Shown in pieces: positions 10,001 to 21,354 of a DNA stretch of 64,000 nucleotides. Under the pieces are notes generated by a model. That model was not told the DNA's origin and made no database searches. It saw nothing but the letters and a program-made list of their open reading frames with translations. The translations under genes were made by a program, and so were the position numbers. Every line of letters begins with the position of its first letter. Positions within the stretch are counted from its first letter, which is position 1. The DNA is from Rebecca billardiae RCC1528. Its lineage: Eukaryota; Haptophyta. The stretch lies in NCBI GenBank assembly GCA_965240325.2, contig OZ251223.1, forward strand, positions 2,232,001 through 2,296,000, written 5' to 3'.

Positions 10001-10708
10001 CAGTACCGCACTCATGCTGCTGGGCATCTGCGCACCCTCGCCGGCTGGGCGCGCCCGTCTGCCGGAACGCCCTCCGGCTCCGCGCGCGGCGCGCGCACCG
10101 TCGCCGACTTTGTCGGCGCGCCCGACTCTGCTTCCTGGTGGCACGGCATCACGCTGCCGCGAGACGAGGTGGTCGTCGGCGAGTTCAACGCGCTCTGCCG
10201 CTTGCTGATCGACGCGAGTGAGCTGCACCGCGCGCGGTGGCTCGGGGCGACCAGCTCGACCGTGCTCGCGCAGGACGTCTTCTCTCTCCCCAAGTTCTAC
10301 GAGTGCTGCCCCAGCTACCTCTACCTCTTCCAGCACTGCGCGCTCAAGGGCGCGTCTGAGGCGGTCGTCGAGGGCATGGGAGGCGTGTGGGACCGCTGCG
10401 CGACGCCAGGGCGCCACCTCTCGTTCAAGGCGGGCGTCGAGGAAGCAGTGGTCTGCTGGAACGCGCCCAAGCCGCACCTCGCCGAGTGCACCCCCTTCCT
10501 CGATCGCGCGCTGTCGATCCACTTCAAGGGCAGGGCGTGGCACTTCACGCACACCTCCGCGGCCACGCGGAACCGCGCCGGGCAGAGCAAGGTCGTGCAG
10601 AAGCACGGGCGCGGCGGGTCCAAGCTGCCCGCTGACATCTGGAAGGTGCACGGTGGCACGCGCGCGGCGCGCCCGCCGCCCAACACGGCGCCGGCGCGCG
10701 TGTGCTGA
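7093..10708 (+). CDS. hAT-like transposase with zinc fingers and an internal chromodomain
   Basis: ATG 7093 opens a Cys/His finger (C12-x2-C15 ... H27-x3-C31). A second CNVC ... HVIAHL finger near residues 255-300 is BED-like. hAT-type core blocks follow: FALVADKATQGRQTGQMVGV, GFDGQYMGAEQGNASGLDVA and LPWWDGAHMLELAVGDARK. Residues about 612-655 form a chromodomain (WAVECIERERR, EFLVKWEGWPAEHNSWE). The frame then shifts, and the C-terminal half (HFCDTRMAQSERKVYKNFLR ... RALSIHFKGRAWHFTH) lies in another frame. A 94-nt GT-AG intron at 9152-9245 joins the two exactly (exons 7093-9151 and 9246-10708), so the gene may be intact, about 1173 residues. A one-base frameshift in a decaying copy is the alternative. 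I found no flanking terminal repeats that frame this gene. Confidence 0.75.
9152..9245 (+). other. Inferred intron of the transposase gene (or frameshift site)
   Basis: It runs from GTGCCATC to CGCTCAG, 94 nt. Removing it moves the chromodomain frame (codons starting at 1 mod 3) to the C-terminal frame (2 mod 3) without a stop, giving the join AREHA-GERAHDGIS. Confidence 0.5.
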
Positions 10709-10996
10709 CATCCCCCTGCCCCGTGCTCACGCCTGCGCAGTGAGCGCCCTGCGCTTGTCGCTTGCGCCAATGTCGGCATCGAGGTCTACGTCACGCAGCC
10801 CCGCGCACGCCGCCCCTGCGGGCCGGCGCGCACGAAAACAGCCATAACTCTTCACCATCAACTCGGATCGAGGTGCGGATTGAAGCATTTGCATCGTCAA
10901 GAGCCGGCGCCCGAGCGACCCGCGAGTCGCAACTCGGGGCGGCACTGGCGCGGTGGCGTATCGGATCTGATGTTACATCAGCCTATGGGGGTACTG

Positions 10997-11191
10997 CTTA
11001 TGGCCCGCGGTGCAGGGCGGAGCGCGCAGCGTGGAGCCCGCACCAGCGGGCCCGAACAACGTTTCAAAAAGATCTTTGATCAAGAAAAAAGGGACGGGGG
11101 ACGATTTTCATGGCTGGAGGAGACCGAGTTTCGAATTTTGAGACCCTGCCTCTCTAACATGCATCAAGGCCGAAAAAGGTCGCGCCCACGG
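10997..11191 (+). repeat. Dispersed repeat, copy 1
   Basis: This ~195-bp sequence matches 30807-31022 in inverted orientation, from tatggcccgcggtgcagggc through ccgagtttcga to gccgaaaaa. It is open in one frame (MARGAGRSAQRGARTSGPE), but the conservation extends past that frame, so it looks like a mobile-element piece rather than a gene. A 17-bp sequence (cgtaacgaaccgttaca) lies beside both copies, at 11257 and 30737. Confidence 0.7.
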
Positions 11192-12167
11192 CAAGTTCAT
11201 AGTAAAGCGTGGAGTGACGCCCGTCCAAAAAACTTCACGCCCTTTAGGATCCCTAACGTAACGAACCGTTACAAGCGATTTTTCCGGCCAATGAGATTGC
11301 AGCAAGGTCCAAGGAGCGATGACGTATCTAGATAGACTGATTGCCGCGAACCGATGTGACCATGTACGTCCCTTGAATCAGTTGAATCAACTATTCAATC
11401 GCGCCGTGTCTGTATCAGGAGCCGACCGGAGGCAAGGGTCAGTAGCCGATGGGCCAACCTCGGCGAATCTCAATACTATCTGACGCGAACGGACTTGGTT
11501 GGGCGCGCGCGTGGCCCCGGGCGGCGGCCCACCAGAGGCGGCCCGCGTTTGGAGGCGAGCCACGGGCACGAGGCTCACGAGCGACCGCCACGGGTGAGGA
11601 CGGCGATGGGCAGGTGCGCGCGGCGAATGGCGCCTGGAGCGCGCGGCTGCGGCGGGTCCCGACTGCCGTCGACATCGCGTTCGTCGTGCCCCCGCTCACT
11701 CCGCGCGCCCCCGCCGCCCCTGCCGCCCTGTCGATGCCTCGGCGCGGCCTTGCGCGGCCCCGGCGTGTCCGCGAGCCGGCGCCGCAGCCGCCGCCCTGTG
11801 TTCGGGCTCTCGCAAGCTCGGGGGCAGCGGCGCCTGATGCCGGACTGATCGATCTCTGAGCCTTCGACTTCACCACGCGCCGCCCTTGCCATGCCTTTCC
11901 GGGGTCTCCCAGAACTCTTCTTGATTGAGAGAGAGCAGGCGCGCCGACGATCCGAGTCCATCGTCGGTCGACTCTGAGCGAGGGCTACGCCTCGGAACTG
12001 AACGGTACTCTACGAGGAGGACGAGCTGCGCGGGCGACGGTGGTGCGTGACGTCCCCAGAGCTGGCCGTGCCTCTGCAACGCGTGCCGAGCCTGATCGAG
12101 GTGTGTCAGCTGCCCGTGCACGCGCGGAGAGTGCGCGAACCGGATCACCGGTGCCCTCGCACCTCGG

Positions 12168-12246
12168 CACCGTGCTCCCTCGGGCTGTCAGCTCCGCGTG
12201 GCCTGGCGTGCACGTAGAGTTGCGCTCATGCGTCGATCACGCCTCG
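12168..12246 (+). repeat. Direct repeat, unit A
   Basis: caccgtgctccct ... gatcacgcctcg recurs at 12393-12469 with a few substitutions and a 2-base difference. No coding role is visible. Confidence 0.7.
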
Positions 12247-12392
12247 CGCCCGCCTGTCGGCCGTCGCGCAGGCGCTGGTCGAACCCTACTCGGACCCTAC
12301 TCCTCCAGCCCTACTCCCGGGCGCTGCCGGCGCGGGGGGTGACCCCGGGGACAGCGGTCAGCAGCAGCGGCCCGAACGAATCCGCGGCCCCG

Positions 12393-12469
12393 CACCGTGC
12401 TCCCTGGCTGTCAGCTCCGCGTGGCCTGGTGTGCACGTGGAGTCGCGCTCATGCGTCGATCACGCCTCG
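12393..12469 (+). repeat. Direct repeat, unit B
   Basis: Second copy of the 12168-12246 unit. The spacing is about 225 bp. Confidence 0.7.
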
Positions 12470-12611
12470 TCGCATCCGCCTGTACACAATCGGCGCCGCG
12501 CCGGCGGCTGCAATGGGCCCGCCCGGCGCGGCGGGCGGCGGCGCGCCGCTGATGGAGTCTAGTTGTACGGGCATATGCAACTGGTCTGTCAATAGACGAC
12601 TGCGACGGAGG

Positions 12612-12685
12612 GTGCACCGCCACCGCGGGCCCTGAACTACGTTCGTTCTACGGAAAAAGGACCGCGGAACGCGGTCATTCTATTG
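12612..12685 (+). repeat. Hairpin-ended dispersed repeat, copy 1
   Basis: It ends in gaccgcggaacgcggtc (12660-12676), a 7-bp stem with a GAA loop. The ~70 bases before it match the reverse complement of 29720-29793, and the match stops just after the hairpin. This suggests a conserved mobile-element terminus. Confidence 0.6.
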
Positions 12686-12840
12686 CTCGATAGTGATGAT
12701 GATCACTTTTTAGCTAACTATCATAGTATCTGTCGGAAGTTCTGTCGGAAGACCATGGGTACACGACCGCGTGTAGTTTGTATCAGTTATGATCCAGGGG
12801 GCTGGCCAGGGTAGGGCTGGAGGCTTCGGCACTAATCGGC

Positions 12841-12881
12841 CGCCAGCCTGATCACCCGGAGCCCGTTATAAAGGGGAATTT
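12841..12881 (+). repeat. 41-bp motif shared with 56012-56052, copy 1
   Basis: cgccagcctgatcacccgga continues into gcccgttataaaggggaatt; the two copies differ at one base and the flanks differ on both sides. It contains a TATAAA-like core. It may be an element end or a promoter. Confidence 0.65.
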
Positions 12882-13008
12882 TAAAAAGATGCACGACTGT
12901 TATAGTTATACCATCGGCGACGGCTTCATGGGCGGTGACAGTTGGCGGGCGTCAATCTCGCCTGCCTGAGCTGTGTGCGTCTCTTATTCTTAGTAAACTG
13001 TTGATGAT

Positions 13009-13125
13009 CGCAATGCTTCTCAAGTGACCTTTTTTTCTCGGCGCCAAAAAAAGTTTCCTTCGCGCGAAAAAAGTTTTCCTTCGCGCCAAAAAGTTTTTTC
13101 TTTCGCCGCTGCCGCGGTGGGGCCC
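13009..13125 (+). repeat. Left inverted terminal repeat of the 8.5-kb element
   Basis: It opens CGCAATGCTTCTCAAGTGAC and carries about three aaaagttt(t)ccttcgcg modules. Pairs with 21355-21534. Confidence 0.7.
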
Positions 13126-14136
13126 AGCAACCGGTCCAGACCTCAGGATTTGGGAAACTCGGAAATTCAAAACCCGCCGCGTGCGCCGCGTGCGCCGCCA
13201 CAGCCATCCGCCGCGAGGCGCCGCCGGCTGCCGCGCCGCCGTGGTCGTAGACGTGCACGCGGCGATGGCGCACGCCGTCGGGCAGAGGCATAGAGCCTTT
13301 CTGCGCCGCCCTGCGCCGGGCGACTCGCGACTGCCCATCTTCTCCGCGCCTTGAGCCCGCACGGACGTGTGCGCCGCCTCTCACTTCAGCCGTGCTGTCA
13401 TCCCCGCAAAGTATGCGCGCGCTGAGAGCAACCCGAGGCGCGCATCCCAGGAAGGTGTGAGCCATGTTACAGTACAGTCGTAGGCGCGCGCCATGGTGCC
13501 CAGCGGCTTCCCGCGCGTGCGTGCCTCTCTGATGCCTCGGCAGGCAAGGCGCCCATGTCTCTGGCTGAATGCGGCGGCGGCGCAAGCTCGTGCTCGCGCG
13601 GGCCTCAAGCTGACCTTCGAGGTGCGAGGGCGCGAAGCGCTGCGCCACGCGCAAGCTACAGTAGTTCACCGCCTCGCTACCGCCCCGCTGCGTCCCATCG
13701 GAAGCTCTACTGGACATCGCGCGGCCTCGCCCTGGCGGCGGTAGGCGCGAGCGAGGTGGCGGCGGCGGCGGCGTTCAGCTGAGTCCGGGAGCGCGGCGCA
13801 CAGATTTCCACCCGGAAACTCTCCTGAGGAGAGTTTTGGGTTTGGGCTGGCAAATCCCGAGGTCTGGACCTGGCTGATTGAGACCCAGCCGTTTCATCTC
13901 CGCGACGTCGATTTTCTGGCGACGCCGCGGAGCGGCTGGCACTTTCCAGTAGCGGCGGCTCAGAGGCCGCCATCGTGCCGATGGCGAAGCGGCGCACGAA
14001 GCGGAACCTCGTCGAGCGAAGCCCCTCGCACGGAGGCGCGGGGGGCGCCAATGACGGCGCGCGCGCCGCCGCCGCGAATCGGAGCGGTCCGGATGGGTCT
14101 GGGCCGGCTGTCTCGCCTGGTGCGCGCCGCGTGCGC

Positions 14137-14362
14137 GCCGCGCTCACCGCACGCGCGCTGCTTGTTTGCACCCGGGTGGTTTTGGGCGCGACGGGCACAT
14201 GTCGGGCAACAACAGCCGTATGACACACTTGGACACACTTTGACGCGTTGGGGGGGCTGGTGGGGGTCATGCTTGACACGGCCCATGTGGCACCTTTTTG
14301 GTTCTCTTTGGTTCTCGGCCGCAATCCGTCATCGCACTCACGCCGTGCGCATCTGGCCGCTC
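14137..14362 (+). repeat. ~225-bp direct repeat, unit A, inside the 8.5-kb element
   Basis: It matches 14505-14729 with scattered differences. Conserved blocks include acagccgtatgacacacttg, ggtcatgcttgacacggccc and ggttctcggccgcaat. Confidence 0.7.
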
Positions 14363-14504
14363 CCGTTGCGCCCCGCCGTCCGCGCACGCCAGGCGAGCTG
14401 GTGAGTGTCCTCAGCAGTTCAACGTGCACCAGTCCCATCTACTAGAATGGGCCGGGTGGAGCCCTCATGGCAGCCTTTTCGCCAGATGAGTAGCATGCGC
14501 GCAG

Positions 14505-14729
14505 CGTTCACCGCGCAAGCATTGCGTTCGTTGCCACCCGGGATGGCTTGGCGGTTGCGACGGGCACATCGGTCGGGCGACAACAGCCGTATGACACACT
14601 TGGACACACTTTGACGCGCTGGGAGGGCTGGTGGGGGTCATGCTTGACACGGCCCATGTGAAACCGGCTTGGTTTTGTTTGGTTCTCGGCCGCAATCTGT
14701 CGTCTCACTCATGCGGTGCACATCTGGCC
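14505..14729 (+). repeat. ~225-bp direct repeat, unit B
   Basis: Second copy of 14137-14362, offset about 367 bp. Open frames crossing it on both strands simply reflect the duplicated sequence. Confidence 0.7.
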
Positions 14730-16601
14730 AGTCAAGTCGGTTGAGGTGCCCCCATCTCGGCGTGCGGAGGGCAAGTCGATGAGCAGCATTCAGCAGGTGG
14801 TGGCGCGCCTCCCCCGCACGCCGGCATAGTAACCCCAGCCGCGCTACCCGCCGTTGACAAGCACCCTCGCCACGAGGACTTAAACGACGACGGACGAGGA
14901 CGATACCGATTACTGGCGCGCGCGCAAAGATGAGTTGGACGCTGTGACTGTGAGTGTGACAACAACAGAAGCTACTGTAACTTGCTCAGCTCGATGCCAC
15001 CGTCCCGGGCGTCGTCACGTCGGCCTAGGAAGTGACATCTCGGCCGCCGTCCCTGCGTTGGGCCTGCTGCAAGAGCCAGCGAACAGGTAGCTTAGCTGCG
15101 AGTGCCGCCGCCGCGAGGCGGTGCCTTTCTTGCGCTCTCCGCGCGACAGTCGGAGACCATCAGCTTGGATGGGCCGGGCGAAGCCTCGTGCTCGGCGCTT
15201 ACGCCGCTTACGCCGCATGGGTGCCATACTCACCGTGCTCACACGGCACGGCTTGGTTATGCGTCGACACTGGTCAGTCTGAAGAGTGACGCCGGGACAG
15301 TGCCCCTATAACTGCAGTGCCACTCGCAGCTGCGCGTGCTGCGGGTGCTACTGTCAGCTGAACGCGGCCTCGTGACACAGCAGGACGCACTCTGAGACTC
15401 TGAAGCATGGGAGTAGGCGAAGCTGCCAAAGCTCCACCTATCTGCTTCTGCCATGAACACGAGGAGCAGCCTGTGCAGCTTGGGCTCTCGACGTTCGACG
15501 TGCAACATCATGAGCATCATTGCAGCAAGTGCCTCACTGGCGCGGACGGGACTCACGACGATCGCGCGTTTGCACGGCCTTCGCATGGCAGCCTGACGCG
15601 ACAACGTGCTGGCTATCTACTGAGCCTACTGGAGCCGTGATCGCTCGGCTCGCCGGCGCGCGTGTGTCCACAGGAGTGCTCAAGCCGGCGCAGCGGGCCG
15701 TGGTGCCGTGAGACTGAGGGTACATGATGCGGCGTGAGCTGGCGTGAGGCTGTCAACATGGGTGGCATCAGCACAGGTGACAGCGCAGACAGGGACGGAA
15801 CGCGTTACAGTGCGGACGGCGGAGGCGTAGGCGCTCGCGGGGGCGGCGACAGCGCGAGGGCAGGAGCGGGGACGGCGCAGCAGGGCCGAGGCGCCATGCT
15901 GGCTCCGGTGCGGCGGGCTTGAAACGGCCGGCCGCTTTTACTGGAAAGCGCCCGCCGCTCCGCGCCAGCGCGGAGCTCGTCAGACAGGGGCGTTGCGCCA
16001 GCTGGACAAACGCCCTCCGGTCTTTTCAGATCTGCGCTTTTCAAAACGAAATGTTCCGCGCTCTGTTTAGGGCGAAGCGCGGTGGATGGCGGCTCGCCGC
16101 CGCATGGGCGGGCGAGTCGCCGCTGCCCGCAGAAAACGTGCGTCGGAGGCAAGGAAGCAGGCAGATGGCGCGTCGCGCGCGTCGTAGAATTCGGCCGTGA
16201 CGCTCGCCAGCCTCAGCGCGCGCGGCGAAGCCAAGTCCATGGGCGCACTGCGTGCAGGCGGCACGGCCACGCCGCTCGGCCGCGCGACCGGCCTCGCAAG
16301 CGTCCTTGCGGCGCGAAAGGGCATCCCAGCTGCGGTCATTCGACTTGTGCGTCGGGAGACGTGTGCCATCTAGCCAACGCGCACGCGCCGCGAGCTGCAC
16401 GGCGTGCGCACACGTCGCCCGCCGCACCGGTCAGGCGTGCGCCGCAAGCGGCACAGCGGGAGAGGGCCCCGATCCGAGTGCAGGTCTCGCCGGGGCCCTC
16501 CACAAGTCCAAGGATCCTGGACGGTGGGTCCCTTCGCGTTTGTCCAGCTGGCGCAACGCTCTGAAGGCGGGGTCTCAACCCGCCAGGGTCTGGACCGGTT
16601 G

Positions 16602-17398
16602 GAGACCCCTTCAGGGAAATCGGCCTTGGCCCGGATGAAAGCTGCACTGGTGGCCCGGATGCCATCCGGGCCAAGCGCGGCTTGGCCCGGATGGCGAGAT
16701 ACATACGGGATGCCGCTCAGATCATATGCCGTGCGCGCGTGCGCGCGGCCTCGCGCCCGCGCACGGCCGGGCACGGGCGCCGCGGGCCGGCGTTAGCGGT
16801 CGCGCACCGGCGTTTGGGTGCGTGGTACCCGTCCCCGCCCTCTGAGCGTGCCCGCACGCCCTCCTCCGCCGCCGCGCAGCGCGCTTGTGCCTGCGGCCTC
16901 GCGGCCCGCGTGGGCGCGCCGAAAGCACGGGCGCGCACCGAGCCGCTTGTGGCGCATCAGGCCCGGCGCGTGGGCGCATGGCATGGGCATTGGTGAGCAT
17001 ACGCCTTCGGGCTTTCGCGATGCCGGCTGTGCTGAGCCTCCCGACCACGAGCAGCGCGCGTGGCGCAGCCGAGGCCAGGCAGCGGCTGGGCTGACGGCTC
17101 GGGCGCTCGGCGCCGCCAAGCGACACATCCGCGGTCAGGACGAGGCGGCACGCGGCGTATGTGCCAGCTGTAGACTGCATACCATGCGTCAAGCCGCGTG
17201 CGGAGTGTCAGAGCGACGATCGTAGCCGTCACGATCGCGCCGCGCGTGGGGATTGCACATCGGCCGTGTTCGAGCCCACTCCGGCCGCAGGCGTCGAGCT
17301 GGGAAAGCCGTGTAGTGCTGCGCGCCGGCGCGCACGCGCGCGAGTCAGGGCGTGCGCGCGGCCTCGCCCGCGCCTCGGCCATTCCATTGGGCGTGCTG
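16602..17398 (+). repeat. Palindrome 1, left arm (~797 bp)
   Basis: It is the inverted match of 18379-19174, near-identical for most of its length with more differences around 17030-17215. The arms flank a ~980-bp unique spacer (17399-18378). Within the outer end lies a smaller inverted motif, cttggcccggatg/catccgggccaag, repeated several times. Confidence 0.8.
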
Positions 17399-18378
17399 CA
17401 CTGTAATATGGTGCCAGCGGCGCGGCCTGATGTCAGCTGTCGCCTTGTTGCAGGACACCTCCAGCCGCCCAGCCTGGTGCGCTCAGCGCCGTTGTGGCAC
17501 TGTGGTGTGTGTTCCGCTGACAGCGCGAGGCAATGTTTGACAGCATGTCGTCTGCGCACATGTGCCTACCATGTGTGGTAGGCCTTGTAGATGCTCAACC
17601 TGTGACTACTCGTTGCTTGTACCAGGGCCGCGGCGTGATCAGTGCGCAGAGTCAGCACTCTGACTCAAGCACGTCACTGCTGTCAGTGGTGTGCCAGCAG
17701 CGCCCAGGCTGCCGGTGCTTGAGACGGCGATGCATCAACGCCGCTGAAGACATTGCACGCTCGGAGTAGACCATGATCCCGCAAGTCGGTACGGCATAAG
17801 ACAACGCGTCCGATGAAGTCACATGCCCTACCACAAATCGCTGCAGCGAGGATACCCCTAACCCGTGTCGCATCAGACGAGTTGTCTGCCCTGGCACTCG
17901 GAATTGCTGAGGCGCGCGCGGGCCGAGCAAGCTATCAGGTCGCCACTCAGCTGCGATGAGTTGCCAGTTGATGCCATCACTACAGCTCAGCCGAGCGGCC
18001 AAGTCTGAGAGCGCGTCTCAACAGCGGCAAAAGCTGCATCATAGTAGAACTGTGACCGCTGTGCTGGCATCATCGTGAGCTCGTGGGCAACAGGCGTCAC
18101 AGCACATCGTCCACGGCGCAGCTGACAGCGCTGAGCGCATGCTCGCGCGTGCGTAGATCGAAGGCTGCCGCGCTCTAGAAGGCGTGGCCCAGCTGCTGCT
18201 CGGAGCAGTCCGCCTGATATATAGATCAAGCCCGGGGACGATGTGTAGTGCAGCGGGCGCATCATCGACGCTACTGTCTTCGACTGAGAGCGTGACTGAA
18301 TGAGCACTGTCACCATGTGCCGAGCCCACGATGAGATAGGCAGCGCCCACTCACCACACCGGTACAACATTGGTGCAA

Positions 18379-19174
18379 GCACGCCCGATGGAATGGCCGA
18401 GGCGCGGGCGAGGCCGCGCGCACGCCCTGACTCGCGCGCGTGCGCGCCGGCGCGCAGCACTACACGGCTTTCCCAGCTCGACGCCTGCGGCCGGAGTGGG
18501 CTCGAACACGGCCGATGTGCAATCCCCACGCGCGGCGCGATCGTGAGGGCTAAGATGGTCGTTCTGACACTCATCACGCGGCTTGGCGCATGGCACGTAG
18601 TCTACAGCTGCCGCATACGCTGCGTGCCGCCTCGTCCTGAACGCCGATGTGTTGCTTGGCGGCGCCGAGCGTCCGAGCGGTCAGCCCGGCCACTGCCTGG
18701 GCTCGGCTGCGCAACGCGCGGTGCTCGTGGTCGGGAGGCTCCGCACAGCCGGCATCGCGAAAGCCCGAAGGCGTATGCTCACCAATGCCCATGCCATGCG
18801 CCCACGCGCCGGGCCTGATGCGCCACAAGCGGCTCGGTGCGCGCCCGTGCTTTCGGCACGCCCACGCGGGCCGCGAGGCCGCAGGCACAAGCGCGCTGCG
18901 CGGCGGCGGAGGAGGGCGTGCGGGCACGCTCCGAGGGCGGGGACGGGTACCACGCACCCAAACACCGGTGCGCGACCGCTAACGCCGGCCCGCGGCGCCC
19001 GTGCCCGGCCGTGCGCGGGCGCGAGGCCGCGCGCACGCGCGCACGGCATATGATCTGAGCGGCATCCCGTATGTATCTCGCCATCCGGGCCAAGCCGCGC
19101 TTGGCCCGGATGGCATCCGGGCCACCAGTGCAGCTTTCATCCGGGCCAAGGCCGATTTCTGAAGGGGTCTCGGT
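18379..19174 (-). repeat. Palindrome 1, right arm (~796 bp)
   Basis: Reverse complement of 16602-17398. The near-equal arm lengths and high identity suggest a recent inverted duplication or ongoing arm-to-arm gene conversion. Confidence 0.8.
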
Positions 19175-19181
19175 TGGCGTG

Positions 19182-20222
19182 CCGCCGCTGTTGCGAGCGC
19201 GCGGCGGGCAGGCGGCGGCGCGGCGGCCCGGCTTGCGCACCCGCGGTGCGGCGGCTTGTGAGGGCGTGCTCCGCTGGGCGGGGCGCGCGCCGGATGTGCC
19301 CGCGGAGCCGGCGCTTGCGGACGGGCTGTTGCGGCAGAGCTTTGGGCGCCCTCCTGCGCCGCGCGTCTTGCGCCACGCCTCTCTCGCCTCGCCTCAGGGC
19401 AGCGCGCATGCGCGCGCCGCCTCGAGGCCAGCGCTGCCCGCGCCGCACGGCCGACCGCGCGCGCGCCGTGCGCGGCGTGGTCGGGAAGGAACGGGCGCTG
19501 CGTGCCGGGCGAGTTGGCGACACCACAGGCGCACGCCATGCCGCCACGCGACGCCGCAAAAAGGCACGAAAGTTGATCTGCAGAAGCTGTTGACGAGTGC
19601 TGATTACTTGTCGTGCCAAGCCAGACCTGAGCTTGAGGAAGATGATGAAAGAGCATCAGCGCCAGAAAAGCGTCGCATTCCGCACTTCTACACGCCCCTA
19701 CAGGGATGAGCATCCATGCGCAAGAGTAGCCCGCGCGCCCGTCTGGCACTGATCTGTGTCTCTGTGATCGTTCAGACAAGGGTCACAGCATGGCTGTGCA
19801 CACCATCTGTGCGCGAAGTCGAAAGAGGCATGCAACGGGCCGACGACACGCTCGTCAAGGCGTCGCGTGGCGGCATGGCGTGCGCCTGTGGTGTCGCCAA
19901 CTCGCCCGGCACGCAGCGCCCGTTCCTTCCCGACCACGCCGCGCACGGCGCGCGCGCGGTCGGCCGTGCGGCGCGGGCAGCGCTGGCCTCGAGGCGGCGC
20001 GCGCATGCGCGCTGCCCTGAGGCGAGGCGAGAGAGGCGTGGCGCAAGACGCGCGGCGCAGGAGGGCGCCCAAAGCTCTGCCGCAACAGCCCGTCCGCAAG
20101 CGCCGGCTCCGCGGGCACATCCGGCGCGCGCCCCGCCCAGCGGAGCACGCCCTCACAAGCCGCCGCACCGCGGGTGCGCAAGCCGGGCCGCCGCGCCGCC
20201 GCCTGCCCGCCGCTCGCAAGCG
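19182..20222. repeat. Palindrome 2: arms 19182-19556 and 19857-20222
   Basis: The arms (~370 bp) are inverted copies joined by a ~300-bp spacer. The spacer and arms are related in direct orientation to palindrome 3, so palindromes 2 and 3 are a tandem duplication of one palindromic unit. Confidence 0.75.
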
Positions 20223-20231
20223 GCGGCACGG

Positions 20232-21350
20232 CTGGGCCAAGGGAGTCAAGGGTGCCCGCGCCCCAGTGGCGCGCTCGCCGGTGTGAGGATACACCTTTTT
20301 GCCCGCGGCCTGCGGCGGGCGGCGGCGAGGGCGTGCTCCGCTGGCGGGGCGAGCGCACGGGGCACGGCGCTGCGGGCGCGGATGTGCCCGCGAAGCCGGC
20401 GCGTGCAGACGGGCTGTTGCGGGAGAGTATTCGGCGCCCTCCTGCGCCGCGCGACTTGCGCCACGCCTCTTTCGCCTCGGCTCAGAGCAGCGCGCACGCA
20501 CGCGCCGCCTCAAGGCCAGCCTTGCCGCGCCGCAGCCGGCCGCGCGCGCGCCGTGCGCGGCGCGGTCGGGAAGGAACGGGCGCTGCTGCCGGGCGAGATG
20601 GCAAACGCATGTGCGCACGCCATGCCGCCCCGCGGCGCCGCGAAAGAGCACGAGAACGGATCCGCACAGCTGTTGACGAGTGCTGATCACTTGTCGTGCA
20701 CGAAGCCAGACCTGAGCTCGCAGAAGATGATGAAAGAGCATCAGCGCGAGGAAAGCGTCGCACCCAGCACTTCTACATGAACACGCGGTGATGAACATGC
20801 ATGTAAGAGTAGCCCGCGTGCCCGTCTGGCACTATTCTGTGTCTCAATGATCGTCCCAACAAGGGTCACGACCGCGCAGCCGTGCACACCATTTGTGACA
20901 AGTCGAAGAGGCATGCAAACAGACCGACGACACGCTCATCAAGGCGCCGCGGGGCGGCATGGCGTGCGCACATGCGTTTGCCATCTCGCCCGGCAGCAGC
21001 GCCCGTTCCTTCCCGACCGCGCCGCGCACGGCGCGCGCGCGGCCGGCTGCGGCGCGGCAAGGCTGGCCTTGAGGCGGCGCGTGCGTGCGCGCTGCTCTGA
21101 GCCGAGGCGAAAGAGGCGTGGCGCAAGGCGCGCGGCGCAGGAGGGCGCCGAATACTCTCCCGCAACAGCCCGTCTGCACGCGCCGGCTTCGCGGGCACAT
21201 CCGCGCCCGCAGCGCCGTGCCCCGTGCGCTCGCCCCGCCAGCGGAGCACGCCCTCGCCGCCGCCCGCCGCAGGCCGCGGGCAAAAAGGTGTATCCTCACA
21301 CCGGCGAGCGCGCCACTGGGGCGCGGGCACCCTTGACTCCCTTGGCTGGG
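20232..21350. repeat. Palindrome 3: arms 20232-20642 and 20938-21350
   Basis: The arms (~410 bp) are inverted copies, from gggagtcaagggtgcccgcg at the left to its reverse complement near 21325-21345. The spacer 20643-20937 resembles the spacer of palindrome 2 (gctgttgacgagtgctgat, atgatgaaagagcatcagcg, acaagggtcac). Confidence 0.75.
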
Positions 21351-21354
21351 CAGC

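Larger units (their letters stand above)
10709..13008. other. 2.3-kb stretch without a supported gene; holds several repeats
   Basis: It contains copy 1 of a dispersed repeat (10997-11191), a direct duplication (12168-12246 and 12393-12469), a hairpin-ended repeat (12612-12685) and a 41-bp motif shared with 56012 (12841-12881). Open frames at 11439-11876 exist on both strands but are Ala/Arg/Pro-rich with no domain, so I do not call them genes. Confidence 0.6.

Noticed and set aside
12660-12685. Helitron 3' end
   Set aside because: A terminal hairpin is present, but no CTRR sequence follows at the expected distance and no Rep/helicase gene was seen.
12926-13717. 263-residue minus-strand frame at the left end of the 8.5-kb element
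   Set aside because: Its C-terminus is translated terminal-repeat modules (FFRAKETFFGAEK), and the rest has no domain and competes with plus-strand frames.
17250-17330. Possible tRNA B-box (gttcgagccc) near 17263
   Set aside because: No matching A-box or cloverleaf arms could be drawn, and it is part of a duplicated palindrome arm.
19698-20798. Long frames (over 350 residues) on both strands within the palindromes
   Set aside because: They are open because of extreme G/C content and inverted duplication; the same peptides appear on both strands.
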